NCBI RefSeq assembly: GCF_921294215.1
Contig: NZ_CAKLDM010000002.1
Span: 186,001 to 250,000, forward strand
Direction of reading: 5' to 3'
Length of the DNA stretch: 64,000 bases
Origin: Vibrio marisflavi CECT 7928
GTDB lineage: Bacteria > Pseudomonadota > Gammaproteobacteria > Enterobacterales > Vibrionaceae
Shown piece after piece: positions 38,541 to 48,112 of this stretch. Position 1 is the stretch's first letter. Each line of letters starts with the position of its first letter. Position numbers and translations under genes: made by a program. The notes beneath the pieces were generated by a model that saw only the letters and a list, made by a program, of their open reading frames with translations, made no database searches and was not told where the DNA came from.

Positions 38541-38684
38541 CGTGAAGTCTTAGTGACCAGTTGTATCATGGCTGTTTAGTTGTGATATAGCAATGTGTAG
38601 GCTTCTGATGAGCCATTGGAATAACAAAAAAATGTCACAACAGGGAAAGTGAAGAGAAAAACTAACTTGATGTTCACAAGAGTC

Positions 38685-38710
38685 AGTAGGGCTGAGTATT
38701 CAGCCCTACT
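38685..38710. terminator. Hairpin between hemL and the AI-2E gene
   Basis: A perfect 11-bp stem (38685-38695 with 38700-38710) with a 4-base loop lies 14 bases beyond the hemL stop. The minus strand lacks a T-run after it, so it may work by pausing or with Rho, or may protect the hemL mRNA end. Confidence 0.5.
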
Positions 38711-38723
38711 TTTGAACTATTAC

Positions 38724-40016
38724 TTACGCTTCAGAAGCAATAATTGCTAGGCATTGGTCCGCGGCTTCTAGCGTAGCTTCAATTTCTTTTGAGCCATGCG
38801 CTAGTGAAGTGAAGCTGGCTTCGAATGCCGATGGAGCAAGATAAACTCCGTGGTCTAGCATCAGGTGGAAGAATCGTTTGAAGCGTTCAACATCACATTT
38901 AGCGACTTCCTCGTAACAAGTTACTTGCTCTTGTTCAGTGAAGAAAAAGCCGAACATTCCACCTACCTGACTAACCGTCATTGGTACGCCGTGCTTTTCA
39001 GCTAGCGACTTGAAGCCGTCAGCGAGCTGTTTAGTTTTGCTTGCAAGGCGTTTGTGGTTGCCTTCATCTTTAAGAACATTTAAGCATGCCAAGCCTGCAG
39101 CCATTGCAACAGGGTTACCCGACAATGTACCAGCTTGATATACAGGACCTGTAGGTGCGATATATTGCATCACATCTTTACGGCCGCCAAATGCGCCGAC
39201 TGGCATACCGCCACCAATGACTTTACCGAGAGTAGTTAGATCTGGGCGAACGTCATAATGAGCTTGAGCGCCACCTAGCGCTACACGGAAACCTGTCATT
39301 ACTTCATCAAAAATGAGCAACGCTCCTTGTTCATAACAGATTGTACGTAAGCCTTGTAAGAACCCATCTACAGGAGGAATACAGTTCATGTTGCCCGCAA
39401 CTGGTTCAACGATAATACAAGCAATTTGGTCTTTGTTTGCTTCAAATAGCTCACGTACTGAATCAAGGTCGTTGAATGTTGCCGTTAGTGTGTGCTTAGC
39501 AAAATCTGCAGGTACGCCCGGTGAACTAGGTTGACCAAGAGTCAGTGCGCCAGAGCCTGCTTTAACGAGCAAGCTATCGGCGTGTCCGTGGTAGCAACCT
39601 TCAAACTTAAGGATCTTATCGCGGCCAGTGTAGCCACGAGCTAGACGAATCGCACTCATCGTCGCTTCTGTACCAGAACTCACCATACGTAGTTGCTCCA
39701 TAGACGGAACAAGTTCTGAAACTAGCTCTGCCATTTGAATTTCTACTTCAGTTGGTGCTCCAAAGCTTAACCCACGCTGAGCTGCTTTAATTACAGCATC
39801 ACGAATTGCCGCGTGGTTGTGGCCTAAAATCATTGGTCCCCAAGAACCTACATAATCGATGTATGCTTTACCATCAGCATCAAAAATCAACGGGCCATCT
39901 GCTCGCTCGACAAAAATAGGTGAGCCACCTACGCCGTTAAACGCTCTTACTGGAGAGTTAACGCCACCAGGAATCTTTTGTTGAGCCTTTTGATACAAGT
40001 CTGATGATTTGGTCAT
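38724..40016 (-). CDS. hemL: Glutamate-1-semialdehyde 2,1-aminomutase HemL
   Basis: Pyridoxal phosphate enzyme forming 5-aminolevulinate, the precursor of haem and other tetrapyrroles, by the C5 pathway. It has 430 residues. The PLP-binding Lys265 lies in [14 protein letters not shown]. The preceding [19 protein letters not shown] carries the ring-stacking and Asp residues, and [17 protein letters not shown] binds phosphate. The ATG at 40016 follows AAGGA. It is divergent from erpA across about 250 bp. Haem and Fe-S functions thus face each other across one control region. Confidence 0.97.
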   Translation of the reverse strand: MTKSSDLYQKAQQKIPGGVNSPVRAFNGVGGSPIFVERADGPLIFDADGKAYIDYVGSWGPMILGHNHAAIRDAVIKAAQRGLSFGAPTEVEIQMAELVSELVPSMEQLRMVSSGTEATMSAIRLARGYTGRDKILKFEGCYHGHADSLLVKAGSGALTLGQPSSPGVPADFAKHTLTATFNDLDSVRELFEANKDQIACIIVEPVAGNMNCIPPVDGFLQGLRTICYEQGALLIFDEVMTGFRVALGGAQAHYDVRPDLTTLGKVIGGGMPVGAFGGRKDVMQYIAPTGPVYQAGTLSGNPVAMAAGLACLNVLKDEGNHKRLASKTKQLADGFKSLAEKHGVPMTVSQVGGMFGFFFTEQEQVTCYEEVAKCDVERFKRFFHLMLDHGVYLAPSAFEASFTSLAHGSKEIEATLEAADQCLAIIASEA

Positions 40017-40159
40017 GGAATTATCCTTCTGTTGATTGCTCGGACCAATTAGCCCGACATTGTACCTGCCAATGCCAATTCAAAAAACGATTTATACTCA
40101 TTAATGGCACAAAACTGATACTCAGTACCTGTACAAAAGCGAGAACAGCATTAGAATAC

Positions 40160-40188
40160 TTGAACGATTTAGTAAGGTATAAGATAAT
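40160..40188 (+). promoter_or_regulatory. Candidate erpA promoter
   Basis: TTGAAC (40160-40165), a 17-base spacer, then GATAAT (40183-40188), about 78 bases before the erpA GTG. I saw no clear IscR box by eye. Confidence 0.5.
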
Positions 40189-40266
40189 CCTTGTACCCAA
40201 ATTGAGCTGAACAACCACGAATAGATTATTAATAAGTGGTAAATTGCACGAATGAGAGAGGTCGTC

Positions 40267-40608
40267 GTGAGCGAAGTAAATATCCCATTGTCATTTTCAG
40301 ATGCTGCTGCATCGCGAGTTAAAACATTGATTGCTGAGGAAGAAAACCCAGCACTGATGTTGCGCGTGTATATTACAGGTGGCGGCTGTAGTGGTTTCCA
40401 GTATGGGTTTACCTTCGATGAAAAAGTAAATGATGGCGACACGACGATTGAAAATAGCGGCGTAACATTGGTCGTAGATCCAATGAGCCTGCAATACTTA
40501 GTCGGTGGTAAAGTGGATTATACGGAAGGCCTCGAAGGGGCAAGATTCTTTGTAGACAATCCTAATGCGACCACAACCTGCGGCTGTGGAGCTTCCTTTA
40601 GCGTCTAA
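40267..40608 (+). CDS. erpA: Iron-sulfur cluster insertion protein ErpA
   Basis: A-type carrier that delivers Fe-S clusters to apo-proteins, including IspG and IspH of isoprenoid synthesis. It has 113 residues. The three cluster cysteines are C41 or so in [14 protein letters not shown] and the C-terminal TTCGCGASF pair. The segment [13 protein letters not shown] is characteristic of ErpA. The frame opens at ATG 40252, but the GTG at 40267 has GAGAGAGG just upstream and gives [13 protein letters not shown], the usual Vibrio N-terminus. It is divergent from hemL. Confidence 0.95.
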   Translation: MSEVNIPLSFSDAAASRVKTLIAEEENPALMLRVYITGGGCSGFQYGFTFDEKVNDGDTTIENSGVTLVVDPMSLQYLVGGKVDYTEGLEGARFFVDNPNATTTCGCGASFSV

Positions 40609-40639
40609 CTGTATTTTACGTTAAAGAAGAAAAGACAAA

Positions 40640-40668
40640 ACCCTGCATATTTGGATCCCATGCAGGGT
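40640..40668. terminator. Hairpin downstream of erpA
   Basis: A 9-bp stem ACCCTGCAT / ATGCAGGGT with an 11-base loop lies 31 bases after erpA and 48 before the RND adaptor. The plus strand has no T-run, while the minus strand reads into TTTTGTCTTTTC. It is a possible weak terminator separating the two units. Confidence 0.45.
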
Positions 40669-40716
40669 GCATTGACTTGAGCGCCACAGCTGTCAACGCA
40701 ACTCGAGGGATTGCTT

Positions 40717-41814
40717 ATGATTTTGTCACGAATTGGTGGCTTATTCTCTTCTCGACCGTGGCTCGTATCCATTGTTATCGTCGTACTTCTTGGTTTATGG
40801 CTTGGGTTAGGAAGCCTGAAATCAGAAGAAATCCTCAAGCAACCCCAACCAGTCTCAAATAAAGCACCACTAGCAAAAGTGGTTTATCAAAGCTTCCAAG
40901 CTCAACCTACCTTCAAAGTTCTCGAACTATATGGCCGAACAGCGCCAAACAAACAAGCCAAGATCTCCGCAGAATATCCGGGAAGCGTCGTTGGGCTAAA
41001 AGTTAAAAAAGGTGATTCCGTCAAAAAAGGTCAAGTTATCGCCCAAATAGATAAAGCCGACCTTGCAATACAATTAGCTAAAGCTAAGGCGATGCTAAAA
41101 GTTAGAGAAAAAGAGTTTATTGCCTCGAAGTCTCTTCGTAATCGAGGTTTGCAAGGTGAGGTAGCCTTTTTTACCGCTGAAGCTGCGCTGGTGGATGCAA
41201 AAGCGGATATGGAAAGTGCAAAAAGAAATTTGGCAAACACAGAAGTTCGAGCGCCGTTTGATGGTGTTGTCGATGACCTACCTGTTGAGCTTGGTGATTA
41301 CGTAGCAATTGGCGACCCAGTTGCCCATTTAATTGATATCAATCCATTGGTGATTGAAGCTGATGTAAGTGAGCGTTACATACAATTTATTAAGCCGAAG
41401 CTACAAGCTCGAGTCACATTTGTTGATGGTAGCAAAGTGAGTGGTTTTGTCCGTTATGTCTCAAAAGTCTCTTCTACTTCAACTAACACTTTTCCAGTTG
41501 ATATCGAAGTAGACAATCATGCGCAAAAAATTCCTGCAGGAGTAAGCTCTGAAGTTGAACTCAATTTGGTTCAAACACCTGCAATAAAAATAACGCCAGC
41601 AATGCTTGCGCTTGATAAAGATGGCAACTTAGGCGTGAAAATACTAAAAAATAGTCATGTTCAGTTTGTTCCAATTGACCTTGTTAAAGCAGAGCAAGAT
41701 GGGGTTTGGTTAGCAGGGTTAGGTGATAGTGCTGACATTATCACTGTTGGTCAGGGTTTTGTGCGTGATGGCGATGCAGTTATTGCAGTTAAATCGGATA
41801 GTATTAAGCCCTAG
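40717..41814 (+). CDS. RND efflux periplasmic adaptor subunit (HlyD/AcrA family)
   Basis: Membrane-fusion protein linking the inner-membrane RND pump to an outer-membrane channel, 365 residues. One N-terminal membrane anchor (about residues 15-35, WLVSIVIVVLLGLWLGLG) is followed by the first lipoyl half (GSVVGLKVKKGDSVKKGQVIAQID), an alpha-hairpin (KAMLKVREKEFIASKS to LVDAKADMESAKRNL), the second lipoyl half (VRAPFDGVVDDLPVELGDYV) and beta-barrel domains. No lipobox cysteine is seen. The frame opens at TTG 40711; ATG 40717 is 6 bases from the SD GAGGGA and is preferred. The pump gene follows after 15 bases. Confidence 0.92.
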   Translation: MILSRIGGLFSSRPWLVSIVIVVLLGLWLGLGSLKSEEILKQPQPVSNKAPLAKVVYQSFQAQPTFKVLELYGRTAPNKQAKISAEYPGSVVGLKVKKGDSVKKGQVIAQIDKADLAIQLAKAKAMLKVREKEFIASKSLRNRGLQGEVAFFTAEAALVDAKADMESAKRNLANTEVRAPFDGVVDDLPVELGDYVAIGDPVAHLIDINPLVIEADVSERYIQFIKPKLQARVTFVDGSKVSGFVRYVSKVSSTSTNTFPVDIEVDNHAQKIPAGVSSEVELNLVQTPAIKITPAMLALDKDGNLGVKILKNSHVQFVPIDLVKAEQDGVWLAGLGDSADIITVGQGFVRDGDAVIAVKSDSIKP

Positions 41815-41829
41815 CTAAGGAGAGATAGT

Positions 41830-44800
41830 ATGTACTCACTTATTGATGCTGCGTTATCTCGAACACGAACGATGCTGACTTTGTTGGTGCTGATTCTCAT
41901 CGCTGGGATTGTCACCTATATCACTATTCCTAAAGAATCTAGTCCAGATATTACCATTCCAATCATCTACGTTTCGGTTACTCACCAAGGAATTTCACCT
42001 GCAGACGCAGAGCGGCTTTTAGTTAGGCCTATAGAGCAAGAATTGCGCTCTATTGAAGGGGTCAAAGAGATGACAGCCACTGCCGGACAGGGTCATGCTT
42101 CTATTACTCTAGAGTTTAGTGTGGGAGTTGATCTTGCTGAAGCAATGGCAGATGTTCGAGATGCTGTTGATCTAGCGAAGCCTAAATTGCCAGATGACAC
42201 CGATGAACCAACTGTGAATGAAATAACACTTGCCTCTGTTGAACCTGTATTGTCGGTAGTTCTTTACGGAACTGTTCCTGAAAGGACCATAGTACAAATC
42301 GCTCGTAAGTTACGCGATAAATTGGAAAGCTATCGTCAGGTGCTGGAAGTCGATATTGCTGGTGATAGAGAAGATATCCTTGAAGTTTTAGTCGAACCAC
42401 TTTTAATGGAGAGCTATGGCCTTGATCAAGCAGATATTTACAACCTAATTTCTCTCAATAATCGTGTTGTTCCCGCTGGTTTTGTAGATACCGGTTATGG
42501 TCGTTTCTCGGTAAAAGTTCCCTCGGTGTTTGATTCACTAACAGACTTACTCGACTTGCCTGTCAAAATAGATGGTAAGCAAGTGGTCAAATTTTCTGAT
42601 GTTGCTTCTGTGCGTCGATCTTTTCGCGATCCCAACAGCTATGCGCGAATGGACGGCAATTCTGCGGTTGTTTTGGATGTAAAAAAACGTGCCGGCGAAA
42701 ATATTATTCAAACCGTTGATATCGTTAAACATGTACTGACTGTGGCACAAGCTCAGCCTGAATGGCCGAGTAACTTGCAAGTTAAATACACATGGGATCA
42801 GTCGAAAGACGTGAAAACCATGCTTAATGATCTGCAAAACAATATCCTATCAGCCATCATATTGGTGGTGATCGTGATTATCGCCATATTGGGTGTGCGT
42901 ACAGCGTTACTCGTTGGTATCTCTATTCCGGGATCATTTTTAACTGGTCTTTTGGTTCTCTCAGTGTTTGGCTTGACTGTGAATATAGTTGTGTTGTTTT
43001 CACTGATCATGGCCGTCGGTATGTTGGTCGATGGAGCAATTGTTGTAACGGAATTTGCCGACAGGAGAATGCAAGAAGGGGTTGATAAGCGACAAGCATA
43101 TTTGGATGCTGCAAAACGTATGGCTTGGCCAATTACCGCTTCTACAGCTACAACATTAGCCGCATTTGCTCCTTTGATGTTTTGGCCTGATACCACTGGC
43201 GAATTCATGAAATATTTGCCGATAACCCTGATTGCGACGTTGAGTGCTTCGCTAATGATGGCTCTTTTGTTTGTTCCAGTACTTGGAAGCATTATTGGGC
43301 GGCCGCAGAATGTCACTGAACTAAACCGCCAAAAAATGGTGGCTCTGCATGACGGAGACTTTTCACAGGCAACAGGCATCACCCGTTTTTATCATCGAGT
43401 GTTATCAGTTGCTGTCGATCATCCTTGGAAGATTCTGTTTGCTGCTATCTTACTTGCCATAGGTGTCGGTGTGACTTACGTGAAAGCTGGTTTAGGTGCA
43501 GAGTTTTTCCCTGAAGTCGATCCTCCATTTTTTACCGTTAAAGTTCGCTCACACGGTGATCTGTCTATCAATGAGAAAGATTTAATCATGCGCGATATTG
43601 AGCAGGTAATGTTCAACCACCCAGAGTTTGAAAGTGTCTATACCAAAACAGGTGGAGACGAGGGTATAGGTCAGATCCAAATTACTCCAGTAGATTGGCA
43701 GTATCGACGTAAAGTGAGAGAGATAATCGAGGAGCTTAAGCAGACTACTGATAAGTTCTCAGGAGTTGAAATTGAGTACAAGTTCCCGGATGCAGGCCCA
43801 CCGGTTGAGCACGACTTAGAAATTGAAATGACCTCAACGGTGCCAGAAAACCTAGATAGAGCTGCGAAGATGGTTAGGCATTGGGCTGATGGCAACCCAG
43901 CTTTCACTAACATCAGTGATACGTCCAATAAAGCAGGCATCGATTGGCAGGTCGATATTCGTCGTGATAACGCATCACGCTTTGCTGCTGATGCGACCCT
44001 TGTTGGTAATACCGTACAGTTTGTTACTAACGGGTTGCGCTTAGGTGATTATTTGCCAGATGATGCGGATGAGGAAGTCGATATCCTTGTTCGTTATCCA
44101 GAAGATAAGCGCGATATTGGCCGTTTTGATCAGCTTAGAATTAAAACGCCTGCAGGCATGGTTCCAATCACCAACTTTGCTCAAGTGCTGCCGAAGCCTA
44201 AACAGCAGACGATCAAACGTCGAGATGGACAACGGGTGATTAAAATTGTTGCTGACATGAAAGATGGTTACAACCTAGCCCTAGAGTTGCCAAAAATTCA
44301 GCAAGCATTGTCTCAATTGGATTTGCCTAAAGGTGTGGCCTTCAATATTCGGGGACAAAATGAAGAACAGCAAAACTCGTCTGCATTTTTGCAAAAGGCA
44401 TTTCTTGTGGCGCTTGCTGTGATGGCGTTGATTTTGATTACTCAGTTTAATAGCTTCTATCAGGCATTCCTAATTCTAAGCGCTGTTGTTTTCTCTACTG
44501 TAGGAGTGTTTGCTGGACTGCTAATCTTCCAAAAACCGTTTGGCATTATTATGTCCGGAATCGGGGTCATTGCGTTGGCGGGAATTGTTGTGAACAACAA
44601 TATCGTATTAATTGATACATACAATCAGCTTATTAAACGTGGGCTCGATAAACGAGAAGCAATCTTGAGAACTGGTGTGCAGCGTTTACGACCTGTGTTG
44701 TTGACAACCATTACGACCATTTTAGGCTTGCTACCCATGGTTATGGAAATGAACATCGATCTTATCAACCAAAAAGTCGAGTTTGGCGCACCAAGTACCC

Positions 44801-44928
44801 AGTGGTGGTCACAATTAGCCACTGCTGTCGCCGGAGGCTTGGCTTTTGCCACAGTGCTGACACTCGTTCTCACACCATGCTTGCTGATGTTAGGGCGAGA
44901 GAAAAAACTGACTGAGAATGAATCCTGA
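41830..44928 (+). CDS. RND family efflux pump permease
   Basis: Proton- or ion-driven trimeric exporter, 1032 residues with the typical twelve membrane helices and two large periplasmic loops. N-terminal features are the helix MLTLLVLILIAGIVTYITIP and the porter motif PKESSPDITIP. Helix-4 residues of the relay lie in AVGMLVDGAIVVTEFADRR (Asp) and the helix-10 region in GVIALAGIVVNNNIVLIDTYN. It belongs to the hydrophobe/amphiphile efflux superfamily, but substrate choice cannot be read from sequence. No TolC gene or local regulator is nearby, so it must borrow an outer-membrane channel. The locus after erpA resembles one of the V. cholerae Vex loci; I do not assign which. Confidence 0.92.
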   Translation: MYSLIDAALSRTRTMLTLLVLILIAGIVTYITIPKESSPDITIPIIYVSVTHQGISPADAERLLVRPIEQELRSIEGVKEMTATAGQGHASITLEFSVGVDLAEAMADVRDAVDLAKPKLPDDTDEPTVNEITLASVEPVLSVVLYGTVPERTIVQIARKLRDKLESYRQVLEVDIAGDREDILEVLVEPLLMESYGLDQADIYNLISLNNRVVPAGFVDTGYGRFSVKVPSVFDSLTDLLDLPVKIDGKQVVKFSDVASVRRSFRDPNSYARMDGNSAVVLDVKKRAGENIIQTVDIVKHVLTVAQAQPEWPSNLQVKYTWDQSKDVKTMLNDLQNNILSAIILVVIVIIAILGVRTALLVGISIPGSFLTGLLVLSVFGLTVNIVVLFSLIMAVGMLVDGAIVVTEFADRRMQEGVDKRQAYLDAAKRMAWPITASTATTLAAFAPLMFWPDTTGEFMKYLPITLIATLSASLMMALLFVPVLGSIIGRPQNVTELNRQKMVALHDGDFSQATGITRFYHRVLSVAVDHPWKILFAAILLAIGVGVTYVKAGLGAEFFPEVDPPFFTVKVRSHGDLSINEKDLIMRDIEQVMFNHPEFESVYTKTGGDEGIGQIQITPVDWQYRRKVREIIEELKQTTDKFSGVEIEYKFPDAGPPVEHDLEIEMTSTVPENLDRAAKMVRHWADGNPAFTNISDTSNKAGIDWQVDIRRDNASRFAADATLVGNTVQFVTNGLRLGDYLPDDADEEVDILVRYPEDKRDIGRFDQLRIKTPAGMVPITNFAQVLPKPKQQTIKRRDGQRVIKIVADMKDGYNLALELPKIQQALSQLDLPKGVAFNIRGQNEEQQNSSAFLQKAFLVALAVMALILITQFNSFYQAFLILSAVVFSTVGVFAGLLIFQKPFGIIMSGIGVIALAGIVVNNNIVLIDTYNQLIKRGLDKREAILRTGVQRLRPVLLTTITTILGLLPMVMEMNIDLINQKVEFGAPSTQWWSQLATAVAGGLAFATVLTLVLTPCLLMLGREKKLTENES

Positions 44929-44967
44929 TTCGTTCTGGTTTGAACACAAACTGAAGGGCAAGTTTAT

Positions 44968-45003
44968 AGTCGTTGCTACTTTTATCACTCTGTAGCAACG
45001 ACT
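44968..45003. terminator. Hairpin between convergent RND pump and M23 peptidase genes
   Basis: A perfect 12-bp stem AGTCGTTGCTAC / GTAGCAACGACT (44968-44979 with 44992-45003) with a 12-base loop. It sits between two convergent genes and likely terminates both transcripts, though the T-run is poor on the plus strand. Confidence 0.6.
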
Positions 45004-45010
45004 TGAATAG

Positions 45011-46303
45011 TTAGTTACTCGAAAATAATAAATTACTGTATTGATCAAGTTTGGCTATACGCTCTTTTGCACTTGCCACAAAAGTTGTCTTAGCTTTGCC
45101 TGTTAATGATTTCGACTGAGGCAGCTTTACAGTTCGCGCGTTTTTGTGCACGCCATGCACAAGAAATTCGTAGTGAAGATGAGCTCCGGTGACGCGCCCA
45201 GTTGCGCCTAGAGTTCCGATAACTTGTCCCTGTTTAACTCTTTGACCTGTTTTGACTTTACGTCTTTTCAGGTGCAGATACTTGGTGACATATGTGTTGC
45301 TGTGTTTAATGAAGACATAGTTTCCGTTGTATTGTCCATAACTGGATTTGATGACCACGCCATCACCTGCTGCCCAAATAGGAGTGCCGACAGGAGCAAC
45401 ATAGTCTGTGCCGTTATGTGGGCGAACTCGACCAGTAACAGGATGAAGCCTTCGAGGGTTAAAGTTGGAACTGACTCGGCGAAAATCTAGCGGCGAGCGC
45501 AAAAAGTCTTTACGCATAGCTCGACCATTTTCATCGTAATAATGACCAGTAACGTCATCTAATACAGCTGTAAACGTATCGCCTTGGTTGCTAAATACGG
45601 CAGCGATAATCTTTCCTCGACCAATTACCTCACCTTCGACTACTTTTTCTTCGTAGAGGATTTTGAACGCATCGCCTTTGCGAATATCGAGCGCGAAGTC
45701 AATATCCCAACCAAAGATCCCTGCGAGCTCCATAATTTGGTTGGGTGTTAAACCAGCACCAACAGCGGCATTCCAAAAGTTAGAACTAATAGAGGCTTCA
45801 GCATAGTTGTATTGATAGTGAACTTCCTTCTTATCAAGCTCGGAAACAAAACCATTGGGTGTGCGTGAAATTCGAAATGTTTCATAAGGAGAGAGCTCGC
45901 GCTTTAGTTGCACAAGCTCGTTTTTATCGTCAAAGCCAAACTCAAGCACGTCGCCGGGCATGAGTTTAGTCAGCTGGCTTTTAATCGGTTTACTCGCTGA
46001 GGTAAGATCGTACAGGAGACGAGCCGAAAGGCCGATACGTTGAAATAATCTGGCCGCACTTTCTCCAGACGATACGGTGTATTTTTCCCAGCGAATCAGT
46101 TTAAGAGAAGGAGAGGCAAGCTTTACACCCAAATCGCTGGTATCAATATCAAGTGGATAGTTTTGTCCTACTTTATAGCGATTGTTCTCTTGTTTGAGCT
46201 TTTTTGTGTCGGGAAAGAAAAACAGCGCGATAACGATGATAGCGCTAAAGAATGCGATAAGTGCTCGGTGCATCCATGGTAAACGAGCGAAAATTGACAA
46301 CAT
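45011..46303 (-). CDS. M23-family peptidoglycan DD-endopeptidase (MepM-like)
   Basis: Likely cell-wall cross-link hydrolase, 430 residues. One N-terminal membrane anchor (about 12-32, HRALIAFFSAIIVIALFFF) places the rest in the periplasm. An OapA/LysM-like domain follows (KYTVSSGESAARLFQRIGLSARLLYDL), then a second domain, then the LytM/M23 catalytic domain. Zinc ligands are His and Asp in RPHNGTDYVAPVGTPIWA and the HLHYEF pair near the C-terminus. Architecture matches E. coli MepM and the Vibrio Shy enzymes; which paralogue it is cannot be told. It is divergent from tyrS. Confidence 0.92.
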   Translation of the reverse strand: MLSIFARLPWMHRALIAFFSAIIVIALFFFPDTKKLKQENNRYKVGQNYPLDIDTSDLGVKLASPSLKLIRWEKYTVSSGESAARLFQRIGLSARLLYDLTSASKPIKSQLTKLMPGDVLEFGFDDKNELVQLKRELSPYETFRISRTPNGFVSELDKKEVHYQYNYAEASISSNFWNAAVGAGLTPNQIMELAGIFGWDIDFALDIRKGDAFKILYEEKVVEGEVIGRGKIIAAVFSNQGDTFTAVLDDVTGHYYDENGRAMRKDFLRSPLDFRRVSSNFNPRRLHPVTGRVRPHNGTDYVAPVGTPIWAAGDGVVIKSSYGQYNGNYVFIKHSNTYVTKYLHLKRRKVKTGQRVKQGQVIGTLGATGRVTGAHLHYEFLVHGVHKNARTVKLPQSKSLTGKAKTTFVASAKERIAKLDQYSNLLFSSN

Positions 46304-46432
46304 CTGGTGTTCGTTCTGGTCATCACAATTAAATAAGTCCTATTGTTTAGTCTAACTTGTTTCAAAAAGCATCGCTATTCAAGTAAGATGTGCATCATCA
46401 AAATTTTGCCAAATCTGTGGGAGTGAACAAGA

Positions 46433-47620
46433 ATGGCGAGCATTGAACATGCACTAGCTGAGATAAAGCGCGGCGTTGAAGAGCTAATTCCAGAAGCTGA
46501 GCTTATTGAGAAGCTAAAAGAAGGACGTCCATTACGTATTAAGTTGGGTGCAGATCCAACTGCGCCGGATATTCACTTGGGGCATACAGTTATCTTTAAT
46601 AAGCTTCGTGCATTTCAAGAGTTAGGCCATGACGTCACTTTCCTGATCGGTGATTTTACTGGCATGGTTGGTGATCCAACAGGTAAGAACTCGACTCGTC
46701 CACCGCTTACTCGCGAAGATGTTCTACGTAATGCAGAAACGTATAAAGAGCAGGTATTCAAAATATTAGATCCTGCAAAAACTAAGATTCAGTTTAACTC
46801 TGAGTGGCTATCTGAGCTTGGTGCAGAGGGCATGATTCGCCTAGCTGCAAACCAAACAGTTGCTCGTATGCTAGAGCGCGATGACTTCAAAAAGCGTTAT
46901 GCTGGTGCCCAGCCTATCGCGATTCATGAATTTATGTACCCACTTCTGCAAGGTTATGATTCTGTAGCAATGGAAACGGACGTAGAGCTTGGCGGTACAG
47001 ACCAAAAATTCAACTTGCTAATGGGGCGCGAGCTACAAAAAGCCAATGGCCAGAAGCCACAAGTGGTATTGATGATGCCATTGCTAGTTGGTTTAGACGG
47101 TGAGAAGAAGATGTCTAAGTCAGCAAACAACTACATCGGTATTAGCGAAGCGCCGGGTGAGATGTTTGGTAAGATCATGTCGATCTCTGATGACTTAATG
47201 TGGAGCTACTACGAACTGCTTTCTTTCCGTCCTTTAAGTGAGATTGCAGACTTCAAAGCAGCTGTTGCAGAAGGTAAAAACCCACGTGACATTAAGATCT
47301 TACTAGCTAAAGAGATCATTGCTCGTTATCACTCTGAAGCAGATGCAGATGCAGCTGAACAAGAGTTCATCAACCGTTTCCAAAAAGGCGCGGTGCCAGA
47401 TGTTATGCCTGAGTTTGAGTTTGAAGTAGGGATGCCAATGAGCAACCTACTTAAAGAAGCTTCACTATGCTCATCTACATCAGATGCTATGCGCATGGTA
47501 AAACAAGGTGCAGCGAAAGTTGAAGGTGAAAAGGTGACGGATGCGAAAGCGGTACTTGAAGCTGGCACATATGTGGTTCAAGTCGGTAAGCGTAAGTTTG
47601 CGCGAGTGACTTTAGTGTAG
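46433..47620 (+). CDS. tyrS: Tyrosyl-tRNA synthetase
   Basis: Charges tRNA-Tyr. It has 395 residues. The HIGH-like motif is HLGH at 48-51, KMSKS is exact at 226-230, and an S4 RNA-binding domain ends the protein ([30 protein letters not shown]). The length and the [22 protein letters not shown] segment place it in the TyrRS subgroup distinct from the classic 424-residue E. coli TyrS (the TyrZ-like type). The ATG follows GGGAGTG, 7 bases after the SD. It is divergent from the M23 gene across 129 bp. No T-box leader is present. Confidence 0.96.
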   Translation: MASIEHALAEIKRGVEELIPEAELIEKLKEGRPLRIKLGADPTAPDIHLGHTVIFNKLRAFQELGHDVTFLIGDFTGMVGDPTGKNSTRPPLTREDVLRNAETYKEQVFKILDPAKTKIQFNSEWLSELGAEGMIRLAANQTVARMLERDDFKKRYAGAQPIAIHEFMYPLLQGYDSVAMETDVELGGTDQKFNLLMGRELQKANGQKPQVVLMMPLLVGLDGEKKMSKSANNYIGISEAPGEMFGKIMSISDDLMWSYYELLSFRPLSEIADFKAAVAEGKNPRDIKILLAKEIIARYHSEADADAAEQEFINRFQKGAVPDVMPEFEFEVGMPMSNLLKEASLCSSTSDAMRMVKQGAAKVEGEKVTDAKAVLEAGTYVVQVGKRKFARVTLV

Positions 47621-47635
47621 TTATCTACTTCAAGT

Positions 47636-47663
47636 AAAAAAGCGCCGTTATGGCGCTTTTTTT
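47636..47663. terminator. Bidirectional terminator at tyrS and ybaN 3' ends
   Basis: Stem AAAAAAGCGCC / GGCGCTTTTTTT with a 5-base loop. The ybaN stop codon (minus strand, 47648-47650) lies inside the loop, so the last codons of ybaN form half of the hairpin. Confidence 0.9.
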
Positions 47664-48112
47664 GTATCAACGGATTCAGATTTAGCTTCTGCTTTATCGG
47701 GGTAATGAGTTTTGAAGCGTAAGATAAACCAAGTTTCGAAAGCGATTAAACCTAGAATTGCCCACTGCCAGTGAGTGCCGAGGGCGACGAAATAAAAGAC
47801 CGCACCCATTGAGATCCAGATAAGGATCAACGATTGAACTTTTTCTTTTACAGTTAAGCCACTTTTGCTTTGTAGGCGCCTAGCTAGTGGGCCAAGGCGT
47901 TTATGGTTAAGGAGCCATTGCTGGAACTTAGGGGACGCACAACCAAAGCAATAAAGCGCGAGTAGAATAAAGGGTACAGTGGGAAGTAGTGGTACAGTGA
48001 TGCCGATCATTCCTAAGATCACACTGGTCCAGCCCACGCAAATGTAGCCTTTTCTCTTGATATATTCTTTGGTGAACCTTTTTGATTTTGATCGAGTTTT
48101 ACAGGAAATCAT
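47648..48112 (-). CDS. ybaN: YbaN/DUF454 family inner-membrane protein
   Basis: Small membrane protein of unknown function, 154 residues. Three hydrophobic stretches are seen: YICVGWTSVILGMIGITVPLLPTVPFILLALYCFG (family signature, with the conserved LLPTVPFILLA), then LILIWISMGAVFYFVAL, then WQWAILGLIAFETWFIL. The segment FGCASPKFQQWLLNHKRLGPL is typical of DUF454. The frame opens at TTG 48127, but ATG 48112 with an upstream TAGGT is better. The tail is charged (PDKAEAKSESVDTKKAP). It is convergent with tyrS and shares its terminator. Confidence 0.88.
   Translation of the reverse strand: MISCKTRSKSKRFTKEYIKRKGYICVGWTSVILGMIGITVPLLPTVPFILLALYCFGCASPKFQQWLLNHKRLGPLARRLQSKSGLTVKEKVQSLILIWISMGAVFYFVALGTHWQWAILGLIAFETWFILRFKTHYPDKAEAKSESVDTKKAP

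Noticed and set aside
40131..40155. CTGT...ACAG in the hemL-erpA region considered as a LexA box
   Set aside because: The half-sites are 12 bases apart instead of the 8 of the LexA consensus.
42798..43382. 194-residue minus-strand open frame inside the RND pump gene
   Set aside because: Shadow of the conserved membrane-protein coding sequence; no SD and no family resemblance.
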